A stretch of 64,000 nucleotides of DNA from Phellopilus nigrolimitatus. Lineage: Eukaryota > Basidiomycota > Agaricomycetes > Hymenochaetales > Hymenochaetaceae. Position numbers and translations under genes: made by a program. Shown here piece after piece: positions 9,496-21,827 of this stretch. Where the stretch lies: contig JAJOHG010000011.1 of assembly GCA_021029095.1 (NCBI GenBank), positions 806,001-870,000 on the forward strand, given 5' to 3'. The notes below the pieces were generated by a model. That model saw nothing but the letters and a program-made list of their open reading frames with translations, ran no database searches and was not told where the DNA came from. Each line of letters begins with the position of its first letter. Position 1 is the stretch's first letter.

Positions 9496-12465
9496 ATGTC
9501 GACACTCGCTCAAGCGTATCTCAAAGGTAGTACTATTCCTACAACTCTGGATTGGTCTTTGTTTTCTACGCCTGCGGAGCTTGCTACAGCACTGGAAGAG
9601 CTTTCCACGGGCCCTTCAAACACGCGGGTGATTGGTCTTGCTACACATGTCACAAAAGATGGCATCCTAGAATTCATCGCTCTTGCGGTAGACAATAAGG
9701 TCTTCGTTATGTATACACCACCGGGAAAGAAACTAAAAGAAAGGGCTTCACGTATCGATTGTCTTGAGAGAATATTCGGGGGTAGAATGGGTCGTATCGT
9801 GGGTTTTGGAATAGTCCGCTTGGCGATGTCCATCAAGCAGGCGATGGGCTATGACGTTCGAGGATTTGATCTCCCTCCGGGAAGTACAAAATCACCAGGT
9901 CTTTCTGCCTACAAGTTATTCGGTCACCCGTCCAACGCTTTCACAATCGACAATCTTTGGGATTATCAACCGGCCGAACTCGAGGCAGACAATAGAAGGG
10001 TTAAGTATTTGTGTTTCCGCGCGTGGATTTCACTCAGGCAAGTGTCCTACGGTTAGTTTTCGAAATCAAAAATTTGAACTATATGTGTAGACTCGCGACA
10101 CATCCGACATGGATGAAGAAACTTGAGATAAATAGCTGTGTTGCTGCCGAAACCAGTCGTTTGTCTGCCATGGTGCGCGTTTCGCATACATGGCCTTACT
10201 GATATCGCGTACTGACTTCTCTAACGGATAAGCACTTCAAAATCATCTTCCAAATGCTCAACGAGGTTCATAGAATGGACGCGGCAAAGTCGCGTACTGT
10301 TGATAACGATTTTAGCGCTGTCCAACATACGAAGGACGGTCAAGTCGTCATTCACAACGAGCGTTTCAAAACTCGCGTTCGCCAGAGTGAAACGGTATGC
10401 GATTACCATCTTCATTTTCTTTTACTCATGTAAACAACCACAGACAAAAGTCGTGTTAGTCGATAAAGATGGCAAAGAGTACAGCGGCAAAGCACAAGGA
10501 GTACGAGGGAAGCAAACGTTTGTTAAATCTTCCCGAAGTAACTCCTCGAAGTCCATTCAACATGTGCGAGTACTGGGACGAGAGGAGCTGACGAACGCCG
10601 AGACAGCCAGGAATGGCTTTCTATTGCACCTACTTCAAGGGAAACGGACGCTGTTGAGTCCCGAGTATCCTTTCATCCGTCATCTCTGGCTCGCGGGAAA
10701 AAGTATGCCGAGTTATGCGCAAATCACACATGCTACTATCCGGAAAGGTCAGAATGGACGACCGCTAAACCAATCTCAAGCGAACGTCGTAGAGGCCATG
10801 TTAGAACGTGCTTCACCGTTTGTCATTGCTCACGGTCAGTCGCTTTTTGTGCATATGTTCAAGCTTTGCTTACTTGAGCACCTTGGTTTTATGGAGGCCC
10901 TCCTGGTACGGGAAAGACGACGACAATCTCGGTCGCGGCAAGAGAGATATGTGACCTGCGTGAGACGGTGTGGATTGTTGCGCAGTCAAACGTAGGAGTG
11001 AAGAATATCGCAGAGAGTCTCTGCAAGCATGGCGTGGACTTCAAGCTGCTCGTGTCCAAGGAGTTTCACTTCGAGTGGTACTGCATAGTCTTATTTAGTA
11101 GCGTGTCTGCAACGTGACATCCTTTTGTCTGAACAGGCACGAACATATTTATGAAGATGTCAATGACCATCTAATTCGCACTGACGAAATTCCTGACGAT
11201 CCAAGACACGTTGACCTTTTGTTTTCTAGAACTCGAGTGGTGCTATGCACGCTCAGCACGCTTTCGAACCCAACTCTTACTGGGAAACGCATTTTTGAAT
11301 TAGTACCTGTGGAGAATTTGGTAGTCGACGAGGCGTCGCAGATTGGGGTTTTCGACTACCTGGTAAGCGGCCGTGTATGAAAGATAAGTTTATCGTGTTT
11401 AACTCAAACATACTGCTCTGCACGCAGAGCGTTTTTGGAAAATTCAAAGAGCTACAGAAAGTCAGTTTGTTTGGGGACCCGAAACAACGTACGTGATGCT
11501 ACTTTGGTTTTTATTCTTTATTTATATATTTCTCTCCGATCCAGTTCCCCCGTATGGCCAAGATGCCGCACCCAGTCTGCAGAGTATATTCGACATACCT
11601 CACCTGAAGTCTTCATCCTACTTCCTCGATATGCAATGTCTGTATTTGAGAGCTTAATCTTCCTGATACGAGCCAGAATCAATGATTATTTCACAGATCG
11701 CATGCCCGTCGAACTGGGCTCTTTCATCTCACAGGCCGTCTATTCGTCAAGATTGCGATCTGAACACAAGATCACCGATTTTCGTGCGTCAAGTTCGTCG
11801 ATGTATGGAACGGCATGGAGGAAAAGCAGGGAAAGAGTTGGAAGGTCGGTCATGTGATTACACTCTTATGGCTAAGTGATGAATATTTAACCGCAGAATA
11901 TGCGCGAGGTCAATACCATCACCACTCTTGTCCGCCGTTATTACAAGAAAAAAGACTTCTGTATCATCACTCCGTACGACGGTCAGAGAAGCGCGTTGCA
12001 GAAAGCTTTGAAAGACTTGCATCTACCTTGGGAGAATGTATTCAATGTCGACAGCTTTCAAGGTAGGTGAATAATTAAATCCCATATTCTCATGCTGACG
12101 TCATAACACTACTTCTCGTAGGAAATGAAGCGCCGTATGTACTCGTTTCCGTAGTGCGGACGAAGGGTCCAGGCTTCCTAAAGTCGCAAAATCGGGTCAA
12201 TGTAATGCTGACGCGCTGCAAGGCTGGCATGGTGATAGTTAGCAACCGGGCGTTCATGCGACAAAATACTGTAAAGAAGACACTCCTTGGATATCTCGTC
12301 ACATATTGGGAGGAAAAGGTTGGAAAGTCCAATGCTTGGTGTGATTGGAGAGATGTTTCAGACTTGCGAGCGAGTTTACCTGATGCACATGGAAAGAATG
12401 CTACAGATTCTGCAAATACGACACCAAGCCTAGCTGTAGATATGAACTCCCTTTCTTTATCTTAG
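9496..12465 (+). CDS. SF1 Upf1-like helicase with N-terminal exonuclease-like domain, copy 2 (one frameshift)
   Basis: Tandem paralogue of the helicase at 5199 with the same domain order and mostly the same intron positions. The N-terminal domain runs from the start to about 10037 (VGFGIVRLAMSIKQAMGYD aligns with copy 1). Helicase motifs: GGPPGTGKT across the intron ending near 10896, VVDEASQI (about 11321-11346), GDPKQLPPYGQD, YRMPVELGSF, NVFNVDSFQGNEAPY and SQNRVNVMLTRCKAG. The frame breaks by one missing base near 11781-11785: upstream reads EHKITDF, downstream CVKFVDVWNGMEEKQGKSW, both matching copy 1 in different frames. It lacks the long Ser-rich tail of copy 1. Either a sequencing deletion or a young pseudogene; every other motif is intact, so an error is at least as likely. 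Confidence 0.8.
10038..10090 (+). other. GC-AG intron in helicase copy 2
   Basis: The exon ends CTCAG and the intron begins GCAAGT, the consensus for the minor GC-AG class. It ends GTGTAG at 10090. Only this splice keeps the downstream frame (THPTWMKKLEIN) aligned with copy 1 (TYPRIGAHPQL). The corresponding intron of copy 1 has a GT donor. Confidence 0.7.
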
Positions 12466-13318
12466 TCTCTGGATAGGTACTTTCTTTTTGCTGTAACTTA
12501 GCATTTCTGCTGCCAAAACCACTGCGCCACTCGTTAACTTTATTAGTTTACGTAATACAACGACGCGTTTTATTCACGTGATCTTGAGCGTGACCATTCC
12601 TCCTCTGACAACTTTCTATCCAGCAAATGATCACATCGTCTCCAGAGTTACTCATACAATCGTCTATCTGCATCTCGAGCCCACCGGGCTCGGTAGGAGG
12701 CACTTCTTAATGAATCGGCATCTCTCTTTTGCATTTTGAGTTCATCACGGCAACCTATCTCCAACTAGCATTCACCCGAAATCATGCATAGCAACCATGC
12801 ACATGCGCATGCAGCAAATGAATACGTCTTTTCTTCCGTTTCGCAGTTTTTTCAGCTTCTCAAACATCGCGTGTACCCCGACCAACAATCACCGGCGGTC
12901 CGCAATACCCTCAGGGGTTCCCTTGGATATAGAGCGCTCATCTTGGATGGTGTCCGGCGGTTTGTTTTGTGTTCGGCTCTTTATCTCTCACATTTCCGCG
13001 CATGTCTACCCTGCATCTTGTGATTGCCGGAACTCTTCAAGTTTTCGTTCATGATGTGTATTGATCCGAGGATCGCAAGACTGCAGGATTTACGTTGAAA
13101 ATGCAAAGCCGTTATTCATTCTGGCACATGGCTACAAATGCATCTCGAGTATCGCTAGATCCTCTGCGCGTCTTTCGACAAGGCTTCCACGCTATCTTGG
13201 TATTCCCGTTCAACGAAATCGTTTAAATACGACAGACTTTCGTTAAGGATTTTCTGGCTCTGTGCCTCCCAGATCCGAGGTTCGTTCAGGCTGGACTTGA
13301 TTGTAACCCGACGGCGCC
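12466..13318. other. Intergenic region, no gene recognised
   Basis: About 850 bases between helicase copy 2 and the lipase. It holds short open frames, one from a CATGCA-like simple repeat near 12784-12820. I see no conserved protein, RNA gene or terminal repeats. The lipase promoter should lie at its right end. Confidence 0.5.
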
Positions 13319-14594
13319 ATGTTCGCAGCGCAATTCATCGCTTGCGCCCTCTTCCTCTCGTTAACTGTGGCAGTATTTGGTCGAACCGTCGAGAAACGCA
13401 GTATCTCTCAGTCGCTTATGGATGACTTCAAGAGATATGTGCAGTTTGCGTCGGGAGCCTATCAGCTCGCATGTCCCTCTCCTTTGGGAACCACTTTAAT
13501 CAAACAGGTAAGCATCGAAATACTCTAGACATATCTATTTTCCGATACCTTCTCTTTCCTGATCCTTGAGTTCAACGACGATCCAACAAATACCCAAGGC
13601 TTCATCGCCCGCGATGATGCCCGCAAGAGATTGTTGTTGCGTACCGGGGAACTTTCCAGCTAGAGGACATCCTTACAGGTTAGAACAACATTCTTATGAA
13701 ACGCCGCTGGCTAATGCAGCTGTGTACTAACTGAAGACGCGGACCTCATCTTGATGGACTTCTCATCTACTGGTGTCTCTGGGACGAGTGGTGTGCAGGC
13801 TCATAAAGGCTTCCTCACCGCGTTCAACAGTGTCGCGTCGACCGTTCTCGCAGCCGTTTCTGAGCAGCTCCACGCGAATCCGACATATTCTCTCGTTTCT
13901 ACTGGTCACTCTCTCGGTGCTTCCCTCGCTTCGCTCGGCGCGATATCTCTGGCCTCGAATTTCCCGGGTACTCCACTGAAGATGTATACGTTTGGCCAGC
14001 CGAGAACAGGCAATCCGGCGTATGCATCATTGGCAGAAATGCTTGTTGGTGTTGATAACATATTCAGGGTACGTCCTTGTTATTGTGAGACATGTGCACT
14101 CTATAGTCTTTACTTCATTCGTTCTTTTAAATACTTAGCTGTCGAAACATATGGTGAGTACCGCGAATCCATGGGCATAATGAAGTACATGTACAACTGA
14201 TTATGCGGTAGACGGCGTGCCCACGATACCGCCGACTTGGTTAGGGTATGAGCACCAGTGCGTAAAATTCTTTCCACATAATCCCGACTCCTCACATTTT
14301 TCATGTGCAGTGCGACCCAATACTGGGTGTCTCAGGATCCAAGTAAGTATATATATATGAGCTCCTTCCCCCTTCTAATTCTCGTTTTCCGCAGACACAG
14401 ATGCCAATAATGTCAAACAATGCTCTGGCCGTGAGGATCCGACATGTAGCGACTCGATTCCGTCGCTAGGCATCGATGACGCTCATCTGCGCTACTTCGG
14501 ACAGGGTATGTCTACTTCCTGATCTTATCGAGTAGCCGACTAATTGGCTGTGGGGTTTTCAGTCATGGCTCTCAATTCAACCGTCTGCAGTTGA
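13319..14594 (+). CDS. Secreted class 3 lipase (one frameshift)
   Basis: Extracellular triacylglycerol lipase or feruloyl-esterase-like alpha/beta hydrolase of the fungal lipase 3 family. The N-terminus MFAAQFIACALFLSLTVAVFG is a signal peptide, with a KR site soon after (VEKRSIS). Typical family blocks are FNDDPTNTQGFIARDD, AYRGTFQLEDILTD, SLVSTGHSLGASLASL (nucleophile GHSLG), KMYTFGQPRTGN, DGVPTIPPTWLGYEHH (catalytic His region) and a Cys-rich end (CSGREDPTC). The start is chosen for the signal peptide. One base is missing after 13627: the frame before reads DDARK and the frame after reads IVVAYRGTF, contiguous in related lipases. Introns are of usual length; the donor near 14070 is weak. 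Secretion and family are well supported; substrate is not. Confidence 0.85.
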
Positions 14595-15478
14595 TTTTCG
14601 GCGTGTCGAGAACTACGCCTCTGGTGTCTCACTTGGGTTTTATTTTTCGTATTTTATGTTGTATCTATCTGCGTCGATTTTTCGACGAGCACACTCTTTT
14701 TCATAGACTCCAATTACCGGCCGGACCATCGATCGAAATGCCTGATCACTGGCAGTTTGTTCTGAAATTCCCAGCTTGCAAGCCACTTCTTCATCGTCCC
14801 TGCCTTAGTGGAATCACATTGAAATTTGTTTGAAGAAGCAAACATTGTCAATTGAAACGGCGCAGAGAGAAAGTGTTGACGAAAAGCATGACAAACTCCT
14901 GCTGCTTAGTCGCGGTCGCTATCCAAGTGCCATTGATTTGCTATTATTTTATTTTAGGCGTTTCTGTTACCAAGACCTTTCTGCTCGAGGACTTGAATCT
15001 TATATTTGAAAGCTCGTTAAGTGGCAATAGCATAGAATCACGACTCGACGAAATCCGAAATTTAATTTCGAGCCCGATTTGGAGAGGTTATATTGACCTT
15101 GCTGGTGCAGGATCTGTACAGATTTTCTGCCTTCTGCGATCCCTCTCATTCTTTCAGTATTTCGTAATTGAGGTAAGATCTGTTTTCTTTGCATAGTTAG
15201 GCTTGTATTTGGCAGGAAGATTGTACGACATCGTCGCATCGCTTCCTCTTCAAAAATTTCTCGTTGTAGACTAGCATGTTCTGTTTGCAACCTTACTAGT
15301 AGTTCTGAGCCGGGATTGAATGCGTATTGTACAAGTGACTCGTGACGAAAAACCCAACGATGAATAATAATGATTCCGCCGTAAATCGAACGAGAAAACG
15401 TGGTCCAAGACAAACAAAAAATACAAATAATTCCCAGTGCGCGTAGAAGACGATAATACAATTCCGATTTTTTTTAGC
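14595..15478. other. Convergent intergenic region
   Basis: About 880 bases between the 3' ends of the lipase and the tuberin gene. An open frame at 14852-15196 has no recognisable content and is AT-rich like the surrounding DNA. Nothing else seen. Confidence 0.45.
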
Positions 15479-18400
15479 TCAGTATCCCGGGGTGAAGTCG
15501 CGGAACGACTCCTGGCCCATGATCCCTTGTTCTTCGTCCGGAAGGTGTTCGAACGGGCTCGCGATGGAGTTCGCGAACTTTTTTATTGTTTCTAGGCGCG
15601 CGCGCCAGTTCGTGACGATCTCGTTCCGCTTCGTATCTCTTTCGGTGTCCTTGAAGATCGACGCGTACCAGTCTGCGACGAGGCTGAGCTGGCGCACGAG
15701 CACCCCGAGGCTGCGCGCGGACACGATCTTGAAGTCGCCGACCGGCGCGAACGCAGACATGCCCTCTGCGCACTGCAGGCTGAGCTTGAAGTACTCGTGC
15801 TCGTGCGCGTTGTCCGAGTACGCCGCGATCGCGCCGCGCGAGTGCGGCTCGATCACGATGTTCACGAACTGGAAGTCCGTCTTGAGTGTGTCGAACCGGT
15901 ACGGCAGCCCCGCGTCGTTCCACACGATCCGCACGTGATCGTTCCCGATGTGCCGCTTCTTGAACGTGCGGTGCTCTTCGTCTGACGCGTGGTTCGGCAT
16001 CATCGTCGCGGTGTGGTACAGGACCTGCCCTGTGTCGTCCCACCACGCGTATGCATATTCACCGTCCTCGTCCGGATCCAGCCCGCCCAGTGATACGTCA
16101 AGCTGCCCCCGAATTTTGATGAGCCGCCCGAGACCCGCGAGAAACCTAGTGTATGCTGGCGAGCCGCGAGTGTTCGATAGGATCTCTACCTCGTTCTTCT
16201 GTCCCGGTGCAACGTAGAGGATGCCCACTTTGTGCGTGTCGATCACCGCGATGCGGTCCAAGGTCCTGATTGTCGATCCCAGCATCTGCGTGTCACGGAC
16301 GATCTTTCCCCTGTGTATCTGGCGACGAATGTCCGGGTACGCAGACATCTGCAATGGGAAGAAAGCTGGATCCATGTCGACGCGTTTGCGCCTCTGGGAC
16401 GGCGCCGAGCCGCTCCAGACATAGCCTGTCACTGGATCAGGCCTGGATTCGTCTCCATCTTCTTCAGGCGTCTCGAACAGCTCAAGCAACTCTCCGTTCT
16501 GGTCAACCTTAAAAAGGATATTTTTATTAAGAGTTGAAAGACATAAAAGCTCCATCGGGACTTACTTTCGAAGGCGGAATATCAGGCGGCGGCGAAATCT
16601 CGCTTGGCGTCAAGATCGCTCCCAGCGCGCGTGGGTCCTTGTCCATCATAAGACTAGCAGGAATGGTGAACATGTCCGGATTGACGTCACCCAAATCCAC
16701 AAGCGGTATGTTCTCGGACTTGAGCAGGAACTTCGTCGTCCCGGATGCCCTGCGCGTGGTGACCTCCAGCCACCCCGCCTTCGCCAACAGGCGCACAGTA
16801 ATGATCGAGTAGCCGACCACCCACGTCTTCTCCTGCACCACGCCCTCCAGGTGCGTCTCCCCTCCCCCACCCGTAGGGCGCGCAAGGATGTCGCCCAGCA
16901 GGGACGGCGCGGGCTTCGGGTCCGCCGTCGCGTACGTGTACCGCGCGAGGAAGTCGAAGCACACCTCCGTCGGCTCGTCGATGTCGTCCCGGCCCTCGTT
17001 GGCGAGGAGCAGCTGGCGCGCGATGAACTTGATGTGGCGCGGGCGGTCCGCGAGCTTCAGCGCGAGGAACCAAATGTAGAGCACGGAGTACGACATGACA
17101 CGCACGTGCTGCGAGAGCGAGAACGGCTCCTCGCGCGGCGTCTCCGCTCGGCTGTGGTGCTGGAGGTACTGCAGCGCGACGGCGAAGACAAATTTGAAGT
17201 CCTCCTCCGTGAAGTTTGCGTACATGTGCGGGAGCGAGTTGAGGATGCAGAGAAACGTGAGCATGTGCACGGCTATCGACGGGTTTGACACGATCTGCGC
17301 GAGCTTCTGCAGGATGTGCGGGAGCGCCTTGACCATCGACGTCTCCATCTCGAACAAGCACAGCGTCAGCGCGTGCGTGCACACGATCACGGTCTCGCCC
17401 CTCCCGCCGAGCCCCGCCTGGAAGACCTCGACGAGCACGTGCCGCTTTGGCGCATCGAAGATGGTCTGGTAGCTGATGAGCACCGTCAGTGTGTGGTACG
17501 CCAGGCTCTGCGCGTCGCGCGTCTTCAGCGAGCCGGGCCACTCATCCTGCGGGACATACCTCCCGAGTGTACCATCCAACACACCTTTGCACAGCTCGAC
17601 GAGCAGGCCCGCGATTGCCTCGCGAGAGCGCGGACCGCACCAGAAGTGCTTGTTCGCGAGCTGCACAGGGAGGTGCACGAGCAGGTACGACAGCACCTCC
17701 CAGTCGCGCTCCGCCTTGAGCAACTCGACCAGCACGTCCATGTAGTCCGACACGGGCAGCACGACGCCGTCGGACGGCATCTGCGGGTCGTACGTGACGA
17801 GCAGCCGGCTGCCCTTCTCCGCATTCTCAAGGGAGAACGGTACGATGTCCGGGATGCCCCACAGCGCGTCCCGCGGCTTCGTATTGATGGGGGCCATCGG
17901 CTGGACAGCGGCACGACCTGCGGCCCTCGACCGACTCCGGCTCTCTGTCACAGACGTCCTGCTCCCCCGCCCGGACGATGTCCGACGACCGTTGCGCTCG
18001 AAAGTTTGCCTCGCGCGTGCGCGGTCCGCAAAGATCTCATCGTTGCGCGCCGCCTCGTCGCTCTGTGCTGTGCTCGGCACGCCGCGCAGCCGTCCCACAA
18101 GCCGCGCGAGCGTGTATATCTGCTGCTCGTGCTCCGCCGGCGCGCGCACGAGGAACGCGCGGTGGTCCCTGTCCGCGCGGAGCCGCATCAGCAGCTGCAG
18201 GATCGCGACGCGCACACGCGGGCAGGGCGCGGTGCGCAGCAGCTTCAGGAGCCGCTCGGAGACGAAGAGCGCGAGGCGCGCCTGACTCGGCATCATGACG
18301 TAGTCCGCGAACGCGAGCTGCGCGAACATGCCAAGAAGCGCGGAGGCGGCTGTGAGTCCCCGGCAGGGAACGCACGGCGCATTCGAACCGCCGGGTAGAG

Positions 18401-20867
18401 GTGGCGAAGACGCCTCTGCACGCGGAGTGGGAGACTCGTCCGAGGAAGAGGATAGCTGCGGGACCTGCGTTTGGCTTTGGTGGCGCGAGCCGGTGAGAGT
18501 CCGCAACGACGACATGATTTGCTGCATATTGTTACTTCCCGCCTCCTTTTCCTTCTCCTTTTCTTTCCCGGGTGCAGGCGGTGAATCCTGAGAGGTCCGC
18601 GTAGCAATAGGCGAGCCGACTCCTGCCGTATTCGATGGCGTTAATGGGACCGATGGCGACACCGGTGCCGTGTTCGCAGGCTTTGCAGGCGCATCGAGCT
18701 CGCCGTCGCAATCGCAATATCCAGAGACCGACATCATAGCGACCATGATTTTGTGAACCGTGAGCTCTGAAGTAGTAGGCGGTATATCATCCACTGAGCT
18801 GTCCTCCTCAGTGGAACGGAGCGCGACCTCGTCTGCCAACAAACCCCATACCGCCGGCGCATCCTCCCCCTCCTCCGCACGCTCGACACGCTGCATCCAA
18901 AACTCGAACAGCAGCTCCACAAGCGGGCGGCGGCAGGACCTCACGTCTTTCACCTTCTCATACACGCTCGCCAGCTGCACGTGCACCGCGCGGCGCATCG
19001 CCGGCTTCGCGGGAATGTTGCATGCGAAAAGGAGTTCCCAGGTCGCGAGCCAGCCGGGTGTCGGTGGCATAAGTTGGTGCGCAGCGGCGAGCTGCGCCGG
19101 GAGACCCGCGGCATCTGCGTCAGGGACGTGCGATGCAATAGCGAGGAGGGAGAGCGGGAGGGGCGGGCTGAGGGGCACCTTTGTCTGCGTGCGGCTGAAA
19201 AGAAAGGCGAGGGTGCGGAAGAGAGGATTTGGAGCAGGGTGGGCGGGACTTAATGATAGGTTCATAGGCGTGCCGTCATCGTTTCTGTAGAGTACATGAA
19301 TTGTCGGTCAGAGAAACAAAAGAAAGCAGACGCACTTGAGCGTCTTCACATAGTTAGTCATTTCGAAAAGTACGCGGCCGACGGCGGCCGCCGTGTCGTG
19401 ATCGTTGAAGCCGTTCCCTGTCTCGCCGCCATCCTGCACCCTTTCATCCATCTCCTGAAGTACGTCCTTCAGTAGCGCTGCGACCTCTTCGAACACACGC
19501 TCCTTTTCAGCCGGCGCGGGACACGCGGTCCACGCGCGTACGGCCCGGACAAGGAAGACACCGACCTTGCGCGCGTCCCACACATCTGCGCCATCCTTCC
19601 CCCACGCACGCTGCGCCCGCTCGAGGAGGGGCGCGTCGACGTCGCCGGGCGTACCCGCGTGCGTCGCGGATGCGGCCGTGTCGCGCTGGACGACGCGCAT
19701 GGCCATGCGGTCCTCGAGGACGCGCCGGATCTGAACGCGCAAGGTGCGTAGCGCGCCGAGGGACGTCGCGATCTGCGTGGCGACATCGATGTTGCTAGAC
19801 GAGGGGGAGGGAAGGAGGAGCTGACGCAGGAGAATGAGGGAGGTAATGGAGTAAGGTCCTTTGAGGAACGCGGCAACGATTTTGATGACGCGGAGTTCGG
19901 TCGGCGGGTCGATCGGCGTTGCCGGAGGGCGCGCCGATAATGCTGCGAGAGGAGACATGACGGCGGCGAGGACGCGGAACAGGAGCGGCATCAGCTGCGG
20001 CAAGAAGGAAGGCGGAAGGCGGGTGATCCGCGATTCGAGGAAGTCGAGATAGACCGCCGAAATAAAGTGGACATGATTACGCGATGCTGGCGGCCGGAGC
20101 GGAGATGGAACATTGGAAATGGAGGAAGGATGCCGACGGTGGCGGATAGGGGACGGCTCGGGCTTGGGCGATGTAAGGGCGCGATCGACGAGGGAGCGGT
20201 AAAACTCGAAGACCGACAAAACCTCGTCTTCAGAGATGCGCCCCAAAACCTCAAGTTTCTCGGACCAGACCGTCAGCACCTCGTTGAGCACCTCAACCGC
20301 GCGTTCCGTCTCGTCGTCACCCGACGTGCAGAGGCCGTCGGCCGCCTGTCCCACCCATCCGGTCAGCATGGCGAGCAGCGCCTTTTCTATACCCACCGCA
20401 TCATCGACCGAGGGCAGGAGCGCATTCAATGCTTTCGCGCGCGGCTCCCATACCTCGAGGGCCCATGCGCTCGCAGTTTCCCGGAAGACATCGAAGAAGG
20501 TGAGGCGGTCGGAGGTCGCGAGGAACGCGCCGCACGCACAGTAAGCGGCGAGGAGATCGAAGCCGGCAGCCTGGATGGCTGGCGGTTGGTCAACGCGGCA
20601 GAGGTTGGCGAAGATAGGCGCGATGGCGCTGGAAGACGGAGCAGGAGTCTGGGTGGTGAATGCGGCAGCAAGAGAGCGGGCATGGGATAAGGACGGCGCG
20701 GTTGGCGGGGAGAGGGCCTGGAGGAGGGTGTCGATGGGAAGTGTCTGGACTGGGGCGGCTGGCGAGGAGGCGAGGGCGGCGTCGGGTTTGTTTCTACGCC
20801 AGGGGAACGCGCCGAGAGACGAGGTGTATGAGCGCGGCCGCGGTCTCGAGTTGTGGTGAGAGGACAT
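15479..20867 (-). CDS. TSC2: Tuberin (TSC2) homologue with C-terminal Rap/Ran-GAP domain
   Basis: GTPase-activating protein for the Rheb GTPase and thereby a negative regulator of TORC1 (role known for the family). Three exons (20867-19336, 19284-16566, 16507-15479) give 1,759 codons, within the usual tuberin range. The first about 1,400 residues are helical, HEAT-like tuberin sequence with DYMDVLVELLKAERDWEVLS, a conserved block. The last about 350 residues are the Rap-GAP domain. They include KKRHIGNDHVRIVWND (about 15915-15960), whose HIGND Asn is the catalytic asparagine thumb, and TDFQFVNIVIEPHSRG. Low-complexity Ser/Pro linkers lie between. The N-terminus is basic and disordered (MSSHHNSRPRPRSYTSS). 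A TATA-like element lies about 80 bases upstream. Many GC-rich antisense open frames over this gene are shadows. No TSC1 gene is in the window. Confidence 0.95.
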
Positions 20868-20942
20868 GAGAAAGAAGACGGAACGTGTACATGGACGAGA
20901 TAAATAAATGTTATTACCAAATTAAGTAAGAGACTTTCCTTT

Positions 20943-20950
20943 TATATAAA
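20943..20950 (-). promoter_or_regulatory. TATA-like element upstream of tuberin
   Basis: On the minus strand TATATAAA lies about 80 bases upstream of the ATG at 20867, in an otherwise AT-rich stretch. Position is plausible for a fungal core promoter; function is inferred. Confidence 0.4.
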
Positions 20951-21827
20951 AAGGCTTGTATTACGGCATCAGCAAAAGTGGAAGTGTAAAGTGTAAAATG
21001 TCTAATTGCTAGCTAATTCAAAGTATACGATGAAATACAGTACCCTAGAGCACTTCGCAACGCCGTCCTGCGAAGACCGTTTCGCAAATTTCAATGGCGC
21101 TCACACTTCTCTGACCGTTTCACATCCACCGATTGTGCTTGCTCTTCCCCCCGGATGTGATGCCGAACCTGCACCACGCTTCATCCGGCTTATAATACCA
21201 TAAATGAAGATGGCCTTCAGCGTACATTTTCTCCGTGCTCTGTACGCAAGGGTTCATCGTGGCGTGGTTCCGCGTTATTCACATAGTCAACGAAGTCGGT
21301 TCCGGGCAGACAATCGAAAAATTGCAGTAGCTAGTATAATCTGCTGAGATCTGGTATGACTGCGCTCAGAATGAAAGAAGCCTTCCTTGAAGGCCTTTTC
21401 CTCCTGCCGATTACATCGAGCATACAGAATTATATAATACGTAAAATGGTTCGCCTTGCCAAGTTGCAGAAAAATGATGTAACATCACGTGATTCTATAT
21501 ACACTCGACGAGCGCGCATTCTCCCAGCCCTTCGAGTTCTTTGATCACCATCTTTCCTCCTCACGCGTTTTCAATCTCCTCCTCCATTCACGGACTCAAA
21601 CTGCCTAGCTTGGCGGTTCAAACGGGTGAGTTGCTGTCTTCTTGATGGCCGCTGTCGGCATTTGTGACACCCTCTCCTCCAACGTACTTTGTGGTGGCCT
21701 TCTAAATCTGTCTTCTTATATTTATACATTCGTATATCATTTCGTGCAGAGCAGCGAAAACGCAAAAGGGAAGGAACTGAAGACTATCACAGGCGGCGTC
21801 ATACCGGTCTTTGCCTCGACGACGACG
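20951..21827. other. Shared promoter region between tuberin and thioesterase
   Basis: About 880 bases between divergent genes. A stretch at 21580-21820 looks like the pyrimidine-rich leader of the thioesterase. No gene, RNA or repeat recognised. Confidence 0.45.

Noticed and set aside
14852..15196. Open frame of 114 codons between lipase and tuberin
   Set aside because: AT-rich, no recognisable motif and no splice context.
17316..18398. Long plus-strand open frame of 360 codons over the tuberin gene
   Set aside because: Arg/His-rich product typical of the antisense of GC-rich coding DNA. The minus strand carries a complete conserved gene with correct splicing.
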